Below, piece after piece: positions 54,826 to 64,000 of a stretch of 64,000 nucleotides of DNA. Location: positions 17,001-81,000 of the forward strand of contig WEDG01001207.1 in the NCBI GenBank assembly GCA_017591395.1, given 5' to 3'. Both the position numbers and the translations under genes were made by a program. This stretch comes from Schistocephalus solidus. Lineage: Eukaryota > Platyhelminthes > Cestoda > Diphyllobothriidea > Diphyllobothriidae. Each line of letters begins with the position of its first letter. Position 1 is the stretch's first letter. Below the pieces are notes generated by a model. That model ran no database searches, was not told the DNA's origin, and worked only from the letters and a program-made list of their open reading frames with translations.

Positions 54826-56735
54826 ACTTGATGAGTTAAAAATTTGCCTTGCCGAAGTATCTCCGGATGTGATAGCAGTAACCGAAATCTGGCTGTCGGG
54901 CAGTATTCGAGATAGCGAAATAACATTGTCTGGATACCAAATATGTCGGAGGGACAGAGAAAACCGACAGGGTGGTGGAATAATTGTGTATGTGAAAGAC
55001 GTGCTAATAGTGTCTGACAAGACGAGCAAGTTTGCGTGCAGCACGGAAGCCATATGGTTGAATATCAAGGCTCTTGGCTCTCCATGTCTAGATGTCCTCA
55101 TTGTCTATCGGCCACCTATGATAGACCGAGTCGCGGACACCCTCTTGTTGGAACAATTAGAAAATTTCTCCAGTCGACCTAATGTCATGATTATGGGTGA
55201 CTTCAACGCACCAGGAATTAACTGGAGCACTGTTCAATCATCATGCCCGAAATCGACTTTTGATTATGTTTTTTTCTGCAAAAGACCTTGAAGACACTCC
55301 TCACACAACATGTCCCTTTCCCCACCAGAACACGTGAAGGACAAAAGGGCTAACTGTCTTGACCTGGTTTTCACGAAAACATCAGGCAGCATTGACGAGA
55401 TTATTTCAATGCCTCCGCTCGGTCGTAGTGACCATGTGGTGCTTATGTGGGACTACTCCTTAGTCTCCGTTGCGCCTGCTATAGAGGAAAAACGGCGTAA
55501 CGTTTGGCGAGGAAACTTTCATCAGATGCGAGCAGATTTAATACACATCAACTGGACCTCAATGTTTTCGAGCACCGTGAACGAAGATTGGGAGTCCTTC
55601 CGAAATATTCTTCTGCAACTTATGGACAATCACTGCCAACTAACGAGTGTCCATCACAGCAAGCGTCCTGAGTAGCTAGACAGCAACTTAAAAAGGGAAA
55701 TAAACAGGAAGCACAAGTTGTGGAGAAAATATTGCGAGTCTAATCAAGTCGCCTGTTTTAATAAGTATAAAACACAGAGAAACAAAATGAGAAGCCTTAT
55801 TCTTAAAAACGCGAAGAGAATTTGAGAAGACTTTGCTGCAAAAGGCAACGCAGAATCCAAAGTTAGTCTACATTTACCTCCGTAGATGTACAAGGAATAA
55901 ACATCAAATACCGCTGATTAAGACTGCTGTGGGCGTCGAAATTTCTGAAAACAGGGAAAAAGCCGAGTACTTTTCACAGTTCTACCGCTCAGTCTTCACA
56001 AACGAGGCAAGGTTCCTTCGTCCCTCAGTGGATAACCTGCAAACTGCAAGAATAAGCCACATACTATTCTCAGAATTTTTTGATCCAAAAAGGAATTAAA
56101 AAGAACTAAAAGATTCAAAATCCCCAAGACCAGACGAGCTTCCACCCAAGCTTCTGAAAGAACTCGCCAATGAACTTTCCGCACCTCTGTCAGTGCTCTT
56201 TCAAAAGTCCTCTGACTCCGGAACACTTCCTTTCGATTGGAAGCTGACACATATAACTCCCTTGTACAAAAGCGGTAGCCGGGCGTCAGTGACAAACTAC
56301 AGGCCCATAAGCTTGACATGCATCCTTGGCAAGATTATGGAAAGGATCATCAAGAGCGAATTGGTGAGATTCCTAGAGACTCATAATTTGTTATCAAGCT
56401 GTCAAGACGGGTTCAGAAAAGGAAGATCATGCACAACGAATTTGCTGTATTCGCTCCAAAGGTGGATCCAAGCACTTGAAGATAGACACGCGGTTCAAAT
56501 TGCCTTCATTAACTTTCAAAAGGCCTTCGATACTGTGCCGTACGAGAGACTGCTGTACAAGCTAGAAAGAATTGGAATCAGAGGAAACCTCCTCAAGTGG
56601 ATCAAAAACTACCTCGTGGGTCAGCGCCAGGTTGTGTGCATCGACCTTTTGAATACGCTATGCACGCCTGGAAACCCTGGACAGTTCAAGATCAAAACTG
56701 CCTCGAAAGAGTACAGAGGAAAGCCACCAAAATGG
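54826..56735 (+). pseudogene. CR1-B ORF2: endonuclease and RT with core deletion
   Basis: The endonuclease reads ISPDVIAVTEIWLSGSI-like near 54860, NRQGGGIIVYVKDVL, GDFNAPGINW near 55197, RANCLDLVFTKTSG near 55350 and GRSDHVVLMWDY near 55426. The RT follows with VTNYRPISLTCILGKIMERI near 56290, DGFRKGRSCTTNLLYS near 56405, NFQKAFDTVPYERL (motif A) near 56510, and GQRQVVCI near 56620. There the sequence jumps to NPGQFKIKTA/WTVQDQNCLERVQ: motifs B and C are deleted. The element is best preserved through motif A, with frameshifts near 55280, 55680 and 56095. At about 56735 it is fused to an R-type linker. Confidence 0.85.
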
Positions 56736-57733
56736 TTAAATTTGTACAGCACCGGCTGCGGGAGAGGCAGGATGCCTTGATAATGCGCAAAGATGAGGCA
56801 ATCCAAGGTTACGCGGACCGAGTCGAATGGAAGAACTTCTTTGCCACCACCAAGGCTGTCTACAGACCTTCTGTCAAAGGCGCTGCCCCTCTTTTCAGTG
56901 CTGATGGCAGGAATCTACTCACTAAAAGGACGCAAAACCTGACGCGATGAGCAGAACCATTGCAAAGCGTTCTCAATCCGCCCTCCATCATCTCCGATGC
57001 CACCATCGATCGCTTACCTGAAGTGGAAATCGACACCAACCTTGATCTCCCGCCCTCTCTCCAAGAAATCATCAGAACCGTGCAGGAACTCTCCAGTGGG
57101 AAAGCACCTGGCTCGGACGTGATCCCTGCTGAGATTTACAAGCATGGTGGACCCCAAATGATGAACCAACTCACAGTGCTCGTCCAGGAGATGTGGCACC
57201 AAGGGCAAGTTCCTCAGGATTTCAAACACGCAATCATTGTCCACCTCTAAAAGAAGAAAGGGAACCGCCTACTCTGCAACAACCACCGAAGAATCTCGCT
57301 GCTGAACATCGCCAGAAAAATCATCGCCCGCATTCTCCTCAATTGCCTGAACGCTCACCTGGAGCAATTACTGCTCCCGGAACGCCAGTGTGGCTTCCGA
57401 CGACACCAAGGAACAATCGACCTGATCTTCGCCGCTCGCTAGCTGCAAGGAAAGTGCCCGGATATACAAACTCACCTCTACACTACCTTCGTGGATCTGA
57501 TGAAAGCCTTTGACCCGGTAAATCGCAACGGAGTGGGAAAAATCATATAGAAATTCAGCTGTCCTGAAAGTTTCACGCATATGATGCTTCAGCTTCATGA
57601 CGGAATTATGGCGCGCATTGCTGATAACGAGACAGTATCCGAAACATTTACAGTGACCAATGGAGTGAAGTAGGGCTGCGTCCTTGCACCTATCCTGTTT
57701 AGTCTCATGTTCTCAGCAATGCTAATGGATGCA
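56736..57733 (+). pseudogene. R-type element: linker and RT up to motif B
   Basis: The plus strand reads EAIQGYADRVEWKNFFATTK near 56790, LFSADGRNLLTKRTQ near 56890, LSSGKAPGSDVIPAEIYKHG near 57085, a region with QCGFRRHQGTIDLIFAA near 57390 and FVDLMKAFDPVNRNG near 57490 (motif A). The block VLAPILFSLMFSAMLMDAL near 57680 covers motif B. Stops occur near 57250, 57440, 57549 and 57671, together with several frame changes. The next block, motif C, is found inverted at 57735-57935. The N-terminal endonuclease is not attached; CR1-B sequence comes before. Confidence 0.85.
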
Positions 57734-57734
57734 T

Positions 57735-57935
57735 TGTCGGTTGTTTTGGGTGGCGATTAATGCATGACCACCGTTTTCTCCGTGTTTATGCGCAGTCCGA
57801 AGTAAACGCAGGCAGCAGCGAAGATGTCCATGCTCTTTTGCATGTCCCCTTTTGAATTTGATTGTGTGCACAGTCGTCAACGAAGAGAAGTCCGTGGATG
57901 GGGGCTGTAGATACACGTGAGTGGGACTGCATCTA
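57735..57935 (-). pseudogene. Inverted segment with the R-type RT catalytic motif C
   Basis: Read on the minus strand this short piece encodes HGLLFVDDCAHN near 57890, a stretch containing RAWTSSLLPAF, and a final TRRKRWS-like segment, in two frames. These correspond to the motif C region (family FADDCA) and to the block with QRSMDLFAAAC and INTEKTVVM-type residues. It lies between the plus-strand RT and the plus-strand zinc-finger tail, so about 200 bp have been inverted in place or copied by template switching. The region that normally lies between motif C and the tail is missing. Confidence 0.75.
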
Positions 57936-57960
57936 CCGTTGGTTGAGGATAGATATATAA

Positions 57961-58636
57961 ATGTTTTATTTGACTACCCTTTTCATCTCTGGCACCAATT
58001 CCATTAGACCCACCATCATAGAGACCACATCCCTCTACTCATCACCTGTTACCCCCACCACGGCAACCACCACCACCACCACCACCGTCACCATCACTCC
58101 CAGCATTTGTGTTTCTTTCCTAAACTGTCCTCATTGCGACAGCACATTCACCTTACGTATTGGCCAGGTCGGTCACTTGCGAATCAATTGTACAGGGACT
58201 GATGAACCAACGAACAGCAGAGATTGCCGCTTCCAATGCCTTAACTGTCCATGTGCATTCACTCATCGCATGGACCTTTTTGGTAACATGCGCATCCATG
58301 ACAGCGGAATTCAACGCAAAGCCGACAAAACCGGTACCCCATACCCACCCTCATCTCCAGCCACTCTCACCGTAACTGCCACCCCACTACCATAAAAAAC
58401 ATCCACGCAGCACTTTCCGATTTCTCCTGTCCACACTGCACCTAAAACTCCAACTCACGCATCGGCCTGGTTGGTCACCTGCAACTCCATGGGCCAAAAG
58501 CTGTTGAATTAGTGCCTGGGGCTCCGACCTTCAGTTGCCACCTCCACCTTCACTGCCCTCACTGTATACGCACCTTTACACACCGCATGCGCCTATTAGG
58601 ACAATTGCACCTCCATGACAAATTTCGGTAAACCAC
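57961..58636 (+). pseudogene. R-type element: C-terminal tail with C2H2-like zinc fingers
   Basis: A 144-codon frame (57961-58395) has a Thr-rich stretch encoded by (ACC)n near 58060-58090. It is followed by CPHCDSTFTLRIGQVGHLRI with a paired Cys, and CPCAFTHRMDLFGNMRIH with a His pair. After a stop, SRIGLVGHLQLH near 58450 and CPHCIRTFTHRMRLLGQL near 58555 repeat the pattern. CPHC..F..R.GLVGHLR.H units are a known tail of this retroelement group and probably bind nucleic acid. The first unit ends in N-C rather than H-x(3-4)-H, so its zinc site is doubtful. Confidence 0.8.
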
Positions 58637-58930
58637 CAGAGGTTACACCATATCAGCGCATACTATCTTCATCAATACATACGCAACGGCCTCACCATCA
58701 CCACGTACCTGAGAATATCACGGTGTCCTATAAACCATGGCTTAGAGGGCTGCCAATCTGACGCTTAAACCAGACCACGCCACCAGTCCAGTGTATGTGT
58801 TGTGTGTGTTGAGTGGCTGACCAATGGACTGAAAGTCTGAGGGCGATGGCTCCTCTATATCCCCTGATTGAGGGAATACTGGTGTGTGCGTTATGGGGGC
58901 CAGGTCAGGCTTTGGCGCACGGAGACGGGT
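58637..58930 (+). repeat. R-type 3' tail, copy 1
   Basis: The segment from gagaatatcacggtg to gggccaggtcagg follows the zinc-finger tail and matches 63400-63645, including gagtggctgac, ggactgaaag and atggctcct. It is the 3' untranslated part of the element. Confidence 0.6.
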
Positions 58931-59400
58931 ACGCCGACCTCTCATCCAAAAATCGGGATTTGAAGAAAGCCCAGAGTGGGAATTCAAAAAAAAGAACGCA
59001 GAGAAGACAAGGGCACCACATGGAGAAGGAGAGATAATGAGAATAACGCGGGAAAAGGAGGGTGAGATGGAAAAGAGTTGCAAGGCAAGAGATTGGGTGT
59101 TGGGAGAAGAGGCTTTGGAGGGTAGGAGGGAGGAGTAAGCAGGAAAGAAGGGGTTGAATAGGAAGAGGAAGTATATGAAGGACAGGGCGAGAGAGGGGAG
59201 GAAAGATGAGAGCGAGGATGAGAAATAAGAGTGACGGATGGAGAATAGGACGAGCTTGACAGATGAATAATGGTGAATAAAGGGGTAAAAACGGGGAGAA
59301 CGAGGGCAAGGATTAGAGAGAGAGGAGGTGGAGGAGGAGGAGGAGGAGGAGGAGGAGGATGGCGACGACGAAAGGTATAGCCCAATTAAGAGCAAAACTC
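58931..59400. repeat. Purine-rich low-complexity tract with (GGA)n
   Basis: This is strongly purine-rich on the plus strand. A (GGA)n microsatellite with about 12 units lies at about 59323-59359. Long open frames on the minus strand (59395-58742, 59385-58984) come from this composition (runs of Ser or Pro) and are not genes. Confidence 0.8.
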
Positions 59401-60560
59401 TATATCACAGCACACATCGGAGGATGAAAAGCAAACAGCCATTTGGTGAATGCTGAACACGGATGGTTCATCACACCTCCATCTTCAAAAAGGGACAAAG
59501 CTGTTATATGTAAGAGAAAATATATTTCCTATTGGAATAGGGGGTAAACAATGGTGCAGTTTGATAGATCTACCACGGCATGAAACGTGGAAACCGTGGT
59601 AAAAATTACAATACGCAAACTGAATCAATTTTAGTACAGTCAGATGGAGAGGGGACAGAAGGCTTTACAAACTATACTTGTCTACCGGCCGGACACGGAC
59701 CAGCGAAGACCCTATCTGGCAAATCGTGCGCAGTTTGCAGTAACTGTCAGCCATTTCTCTCGATAAAGGTGATGTCCTACCGCCAGAAGGATTGTGTCCG
59801 CAAACCATCCCTACCCCCTGTAACGCCCAGCTAGGCAGAGAGGCAAGGAAGAAAGACAGAGCAAGGAGCAATTGTTAGCACCGGTGGTAATAGAAATTTT
59901 AACTCCGGGGAACATTTCCGATAACGTAGTACTGACCGTCTTGCCGCAAACCCTTTTTTCCAGCCATTACTGTGTTAAGCGGGCATTGGTTGACCAGGAT
60001 TGCGGTGCACGCGACATTTCGGGTTTCAGGTAGCAAATTGTAAACAGTAACGCCTCGCATTCGTACTTCAACTGAAGCAAAATATCTCTGCCTGAGAAAC
60101 CTTTCTGCTCATTGGTGCAGAGTTGTTATCGTGCTATAGATTTAGAGAACATTGTTGGCTCGCCATTGCCAAAGCATTCAATGCCAAGTATCAGCCAAAA
60201 TGTAAATGATTGCCCAAATTAATCAGCCATCAAATTGTCTACTTTCTTATAATATTTCATGCCTCAGTTTTTTGGTAGGCTTGAAAAGCGTTTGTCGTAC
60301 GCTTCCTCGCCTCGATGTAGGGTCAAATCGAACCTTAGAAACCCGAAGCGGTTTCGACCATCCGCTACCGAGCCGACGAAGCATAAGGCGAACGGACAAT
60401 TTATTACCATTCTCATCGATTTTTGGCTTTAAATTCTTTTATAATTGAGAGCCGATAACGGTCTCGGAATCTTCAGCAATATGAGAACTCTGTTCCGACA
60501 AGCAACTTCTGCTTCACCGGGTTATTCCTCCGAAACCCTCATATTTGTGAACCTAAAAAA
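59401..60560. other. Unassigned sequence
   Basis: I see no recognisable protein domain on either strand. The open frames (59580-59834, 60206-60448) lack any pattern I can name. Confidence 0.35.
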
Positions 60561-60645
60561 GTCTGCCGGATGGTTTGACAGTCGTAGTCGGACGATGTCT
60601 ACCGTATGCTTCGCAAGCCGCGTGGCAGATGCACTGAACCAACAA
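60560..60645 (+). repeat. Short copy of a dispersed repeat
   Basis: The words tttgacagtcgtagtcgg, acgatgtctaccgtatgctt and gcagatgca match 61613-61670 at high identity. Only this head part is present here. Confidence 0.6.
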
Positions 60646-61264
60646 GGGGACAAACTTAAGGTGCGGTAGGCATTATTATTCTGGGGTGTTTGACATTTAA
60701 AATCCCACCCCGTACTAAGGAGGGGGAAATCCTGGCCCTGATTTTGAGCGATAAGATGGGTGGGAGATGAGCACCCTCCTTGTGTACGTTGGGAGGCCAT
60801 GTAACCGTGCCAAGAACGTGTCTTGCGCTCTCACCATTAGTCGGTCTTTCGGCGTTATTGAACCCGAGTTCGCCAATGCCAACGACGTCGCATTAATTTC
60901 GCGCGTTAGCGTTTTTGAGGAATTCTTTCGTATGGGACATGAAACTGGCGATCCTCCAGTAAGTTTTTGGCTTTCCGCAGGTAGTAGATTCTTTTCAGTA
61001 CGACGATAGAACGCCCCAGTCCGCGGGCACGATGACGATGTCTCTGTCGGCCTTGAGTTTCCTTAATGCACCACGTTCAACTTTAGGGAGTATTTCACGC
61101 CGTTTATGAGCCATGAGGAAGGGCAATGCCTGGTGTCGGACAAAGTTCTTCGTCCCATTCGTCGCTTTCGTCTGATTGATGACAATTCCACTACCGAAAT
61201 CATGGTAACAGGTCTGGTGTCAGTTTTGTTAAAAGAAGCTTCGTGCCGTAAAGTCTCCTATCAC

Positions 61265-61605
61265 TTAAAACTAAATTGCGCGTAAGTCACCGTCCCTGCA
61301 CCACCCTGCTCTGGTACATGCGGTCGAACGAGCACGCTCCGCAACATGCTAGTACAGGGACAGTGATTTGCGCGTGAAATATTTTGGAGTGATCGTCGAC
61401 TTGCACTGCATCTACCGCATTCTATCTACCTTACCTCATCTATGCGTAGTACTAAGACAGAGTTCGGAATACCGGAGGTGGTATCGAACGCAGGTAGCTG
61501 GCGCGTCCAGAAACGCCCCTGAACGCGCCGTCACGCCTGAATCAGATCCTACGGAGTGCGAGTGCCGTAACTTGCGTGAGTGGCTGGGGCAGCATTAACC
61601 TGCAC
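61265..61605 (+). repeat. Dispersed repeat, copy with internal hairpin
   Basis: This contains the shared core gatttgcgcgtgaaat.tttggagtgat, gacttgcactgcatctaccgc and aggtagctggcgcg. The first part (61276-61300) is the near-perfect inverse of 61353-61374 and so forms a hairpin with a loop of about 52 bases. Confidence 0.65.
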
Positions 61606-61609
61606 CCGA

Positions 61610-61975
61610 CAATTTGACTGTCGTAGTCCGACGACGTCCACTGTATGCTTCACGGAAGGGTGATGCAGAGACAATGATTTGCGCGTGATTTAGTTTAAAG
61701 TGATAGTAGACTTGCGCTGCATCTACCGCACTTATTCCTCCTCCTCACCTGAGCCCGGTGTCATGACAGAGTCAAGAAGATTGATGATGGGAGAGGGCGC
61801 AGGTGGCTGGCGCGACCGGAGCCGCCCCTGGGCGTACCACCACACCAGCTCCCACGAGTGCCACCATGCCCCCCCTGTTCGGCATTTGCTATGGGAACTA
61901 AACTCGAGGAATGCATGTCATGCCCTGATCTGCTCCCCGTGTTGGTCCATCGCAGCTTTCAAGCAGCCCATTTAG
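61610..61975 (+). repeat. Dispersed repeat, direct neighbour copy
   Basis: This shares caatgatttgcgcgtga, gtagacttgcgctgcatctaccgc and aggtggctggcgcg with the copy at 61265-61605, in direct orientation, roughly 310 bp downstream. The remaining 62-kb sequence has no match. Confidence 0.65.
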
Positions 61976-63400
61976 GGGGTCGGCTTTATGTATACAAAAA
62001 TGGACTTACAGCCCTAAATTCCGTAGGTGAAGGGTAACTCACAATTAAATCCCTTGGGGCTCCGAAACCACCAAAAATAAACTGATCAAAAAACTCAAAT
62101 ATGTTCAATGTTCTGGTAAATGTTAAAGAACAAAAAGCACTTAAATTAATATTCTGCAGATTAGAAATAAATTTTCTTAAGAACAGGTTAATAAAATGGC
62201 AGATAACAAAGCAAATTTAACAAAACTTTTGGAAGTTTTTTGGAGTGCATATGACTCAAAATTTACTATAGTATGCAGTACGGTAGCAAGTCAACTGTTT
62301 AACGTTTCAAAATAACGTCACGATAAGTCGATGTAATTTTTGGGGCTTTTACATTTTGCGATAGGTTTTACCACGGCGAGGATATTAAAAGGGCCATCGA
62401 CGGCAAAAAGTACAAGTTTTCATCCGGTCGTGACCAGGAAAACTCAAATATAAAGTAGGTTGCTTACTCATGACATGTCTATATCAGAATTTGAGGTAGT
62501 AGCAGGGCAGGCAGGTGTTAGTTCTGTTTCATGTAGAAAAAGCTGTTTAATAATAAGGAGTTCACTTCAGACAGTTATATTGATGGAGAGACGGCGCTAC
62601 ATGGGTCACAATCAGGTGAATGCAGGATTTTCAGATTACACTGTTTTCGGAAAAACAAAGGCAGATTCAGTCGCAAAAAATAAGTCTTGCAAATTTATGA
62701 CGTTTTGTACCAAAAAACGCTATAATAAACCACTTTGAATGTACTTTGTTTTATCACACCGATTATTAGGACCCTTAACGCGCATATATACGAGACGCGA
62801 TTACACGCCGCCACTTTTCGCTGGCACGGCGTTAGCGAAGCCTGTCAATGCAATTTCGGTCTGCAAAGGACTTAAAACGGAAGGGGCAGAAAATTGACAT
62901 TTTATCGCAAAATATTAGTATGTATTTGGCCACTCTCTTTTGCGTTGGAAATCTTAGAACTAGATTTAATAGTAGCATATATATCCAAAAAACGTACCAA
63001 GAGAAAGAGAGAAGCGAGTTCTTAAATTTTCAGCAGAAATTGTATCGCTACTTTTTAGCAAAGTCGAAAAACGAGCCAAAATTTCCCAGTTCTTCCTTGA
63101 CTTTACCTTGGAAAAACGTTAAGTACGCAGACATTCGACAGCGAAACATCTAATCAAAGCGCTTTTTAAAAGGGTAAATTATTACAGAAAGTTGTTTAAC
63201 TAATTATAAGCATATCTTTTCCCGACGTCTGGTGTGGACATTCATTGATCTCGGCAGCGAGTTTTCATGTTTGACTAAGTCTACAAATATGACCTAAACG
63301 GTCATCTGCATTAGAAAGAATGCCCAGACAACTGACTGGCTCGGATGTTGGTCTGATTGTGGGGGTGGGGGAGAGAGTGAGTTCAACACCTCATCGCGTT
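61976..63400. other. Unassigned AT-rich sequence
   Basis: No domain is recognised. The open frames 62460-62738 and 62848-63153 (plus) are basic and lysine-rich but cannot be assigned. Confidence 0.35.
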
Positions 63401-63645
63401 TTCCTCACTATAAACAAGCTGAAGCGCTTGAAACTATCTCGGTGCGCTAAAAGCCGTGGCTTCGAAGGTTGCCAACTGACGGGATAACTCGGATCGCGTG
63501 GTCAGCCCAATGTGTGTTTTGTATGGAGTGGCTGACTGTCGGACTGAAAGCCAGGTTGCAATGGCTCCTTCTTAAGGTGGTCTTTATGGCACTACCACTC
63601 TGTGGGATCCGAGCCAGGTGTGGTGGTACGCCCTAGGGTGGCTCT
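63400..63645 (+). repeat. R-type 3' tail, copy 2
   Basis: This matches 58680-58930, including aactatctcggtg, gagtggctgac.gtcggactgaaag and tggctcct. It lacks the zinc-finger coding region, so it is a solo 3' end, as expected from strong 5' truncation. Confidence 0.6.
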
Positions 63646-63840
63646 GGGCACGCCAGCTTACTGCGTCTTCGCCCATCGCCGGTCTCCTTGACTCTGTCTT
63701 GACACTGGGCATAGTTAAGAGAGGAGAGTGTGTGGTAGATGCAGTGCAAGTCTACTATCAATTTAAACGAAATCACGTGTAAGTCAACGTACCTGCACCA
63801 CCCGGCTCTAGAGCGTACGGTGGACTTCGTCGAAATCAAC
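63610..63840 (-). repeat. Dispersed repeat, inverted copy
   Basis: The reverse complement carries gattgatagtag-type sequence: agtagacttgcactgcatctaccac and gtgtcaagacagagtcaag match the copy at 61700-61790. It directly follows the R-type 3' tail, on the opposite strand. Confidence 0.65.
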
Positions 63841-64000
63841 GGTTTAACTTTCGTGTGTAGGTGTGGTATGTAGGTGTGCGTCTGAGGTATATCGGGTACT
63901 AGTTAGGGAAAGCACCACAAAGAAAGCATTTAGTCACACCGTTTGTCTCGTACAGGTGGTGAATGCTCCTGTCTCCGCCTCTAACTTGTACCCATCTCTC
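63841..64000. other. Window end, nothing recognised
   Basis: A short stretch without an identifiable feature. Confidence 0.4.

Noticed and set aside
58742..59395. Open frames of 133-217 codons on the minus strand with runs of Ser or Pro
   Set aside because: They are created by the purine-rich tract and the (GGA)n microsatellite; composition is low complexity.

Overview
The window looks like a nuclear genome segment of a parasitic flatworm, probably a cestode. The evidence is CR1/jockey-like non-LTR retrotransposons, Penelope-like elements (PLEs) with GIY-YIG endonuclease, an endonuclease-RT element with a C2H2-like zinc-finger tail of a kind common in flatworm assemblies, spliced genes with GT..AG introns, and a long satellite array. 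Nothing prokaryotic was seen. Assignment to a lineage is inference; the gene architecture itself is read from sequence. Family names CR1-A, -B, -C, -D, R-type, PLE-1 and PLE-2 are mine, for use within this window.

Positions 1-21972 form a large imperfect inverted repeat. Arms are 1-6226 and 15697-21972, separated by a spacer of about 9.5 kb. The arms contain the same nested series of broken retroelements (CR1-A, R-type, CR1-D, CR1-B) in opposite orientation. The spacer holds the rest of the CR1-B element, a CR1-A copy split by a small PLE (PLE-2) with a perfect 13-bp target-site duplication, and a second CR1-A 5' part.

Positions 22000-25150 hold degraded RT remains, two tRNA-derived repeats and a CR1-C ORF1/endonuclease copy. 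From 25150 to 31580 the DNA is AT-rich and lacks recognised transposons. It contains the only convincing host gene: three exons of a trypsin-fold serine protease (28200-29572, plus strand) with the catalytic His, Asp and Ser but lacking two of the usual disulphide cysteines. A (TA)n tract leads into a 369-bp satellite, 15.3 units, 31614-37258.

From 37640 to 58640 retroelements return. There is one nearly full-length CR1-C (39640-43940, minus). A CR1-A copy on the minus strand (52760 to 45140) is split by a 6-kb PLE-1 cluster made of one inverted and two tandem copies. A composite follows of R-type endonuclease, CR1-A RT, CR1-B, and R-type RT with zinc-finger tail, including a short internal inversion over the RT catalytic motif. 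The last 5 kb hold purine-rich and microsatellite DNA, dispersed short repeats and unassigned sequence.

Almost all the retroelement ORFs carry stops and frameshifts; CR1-C is the best preserved. The genes do not form a pathway. The window is best read as a retroelement graveyard around one protease locus and one satellite, and its most informative features are the nested insertions and rearrangements that let the order of events be reconstructed.
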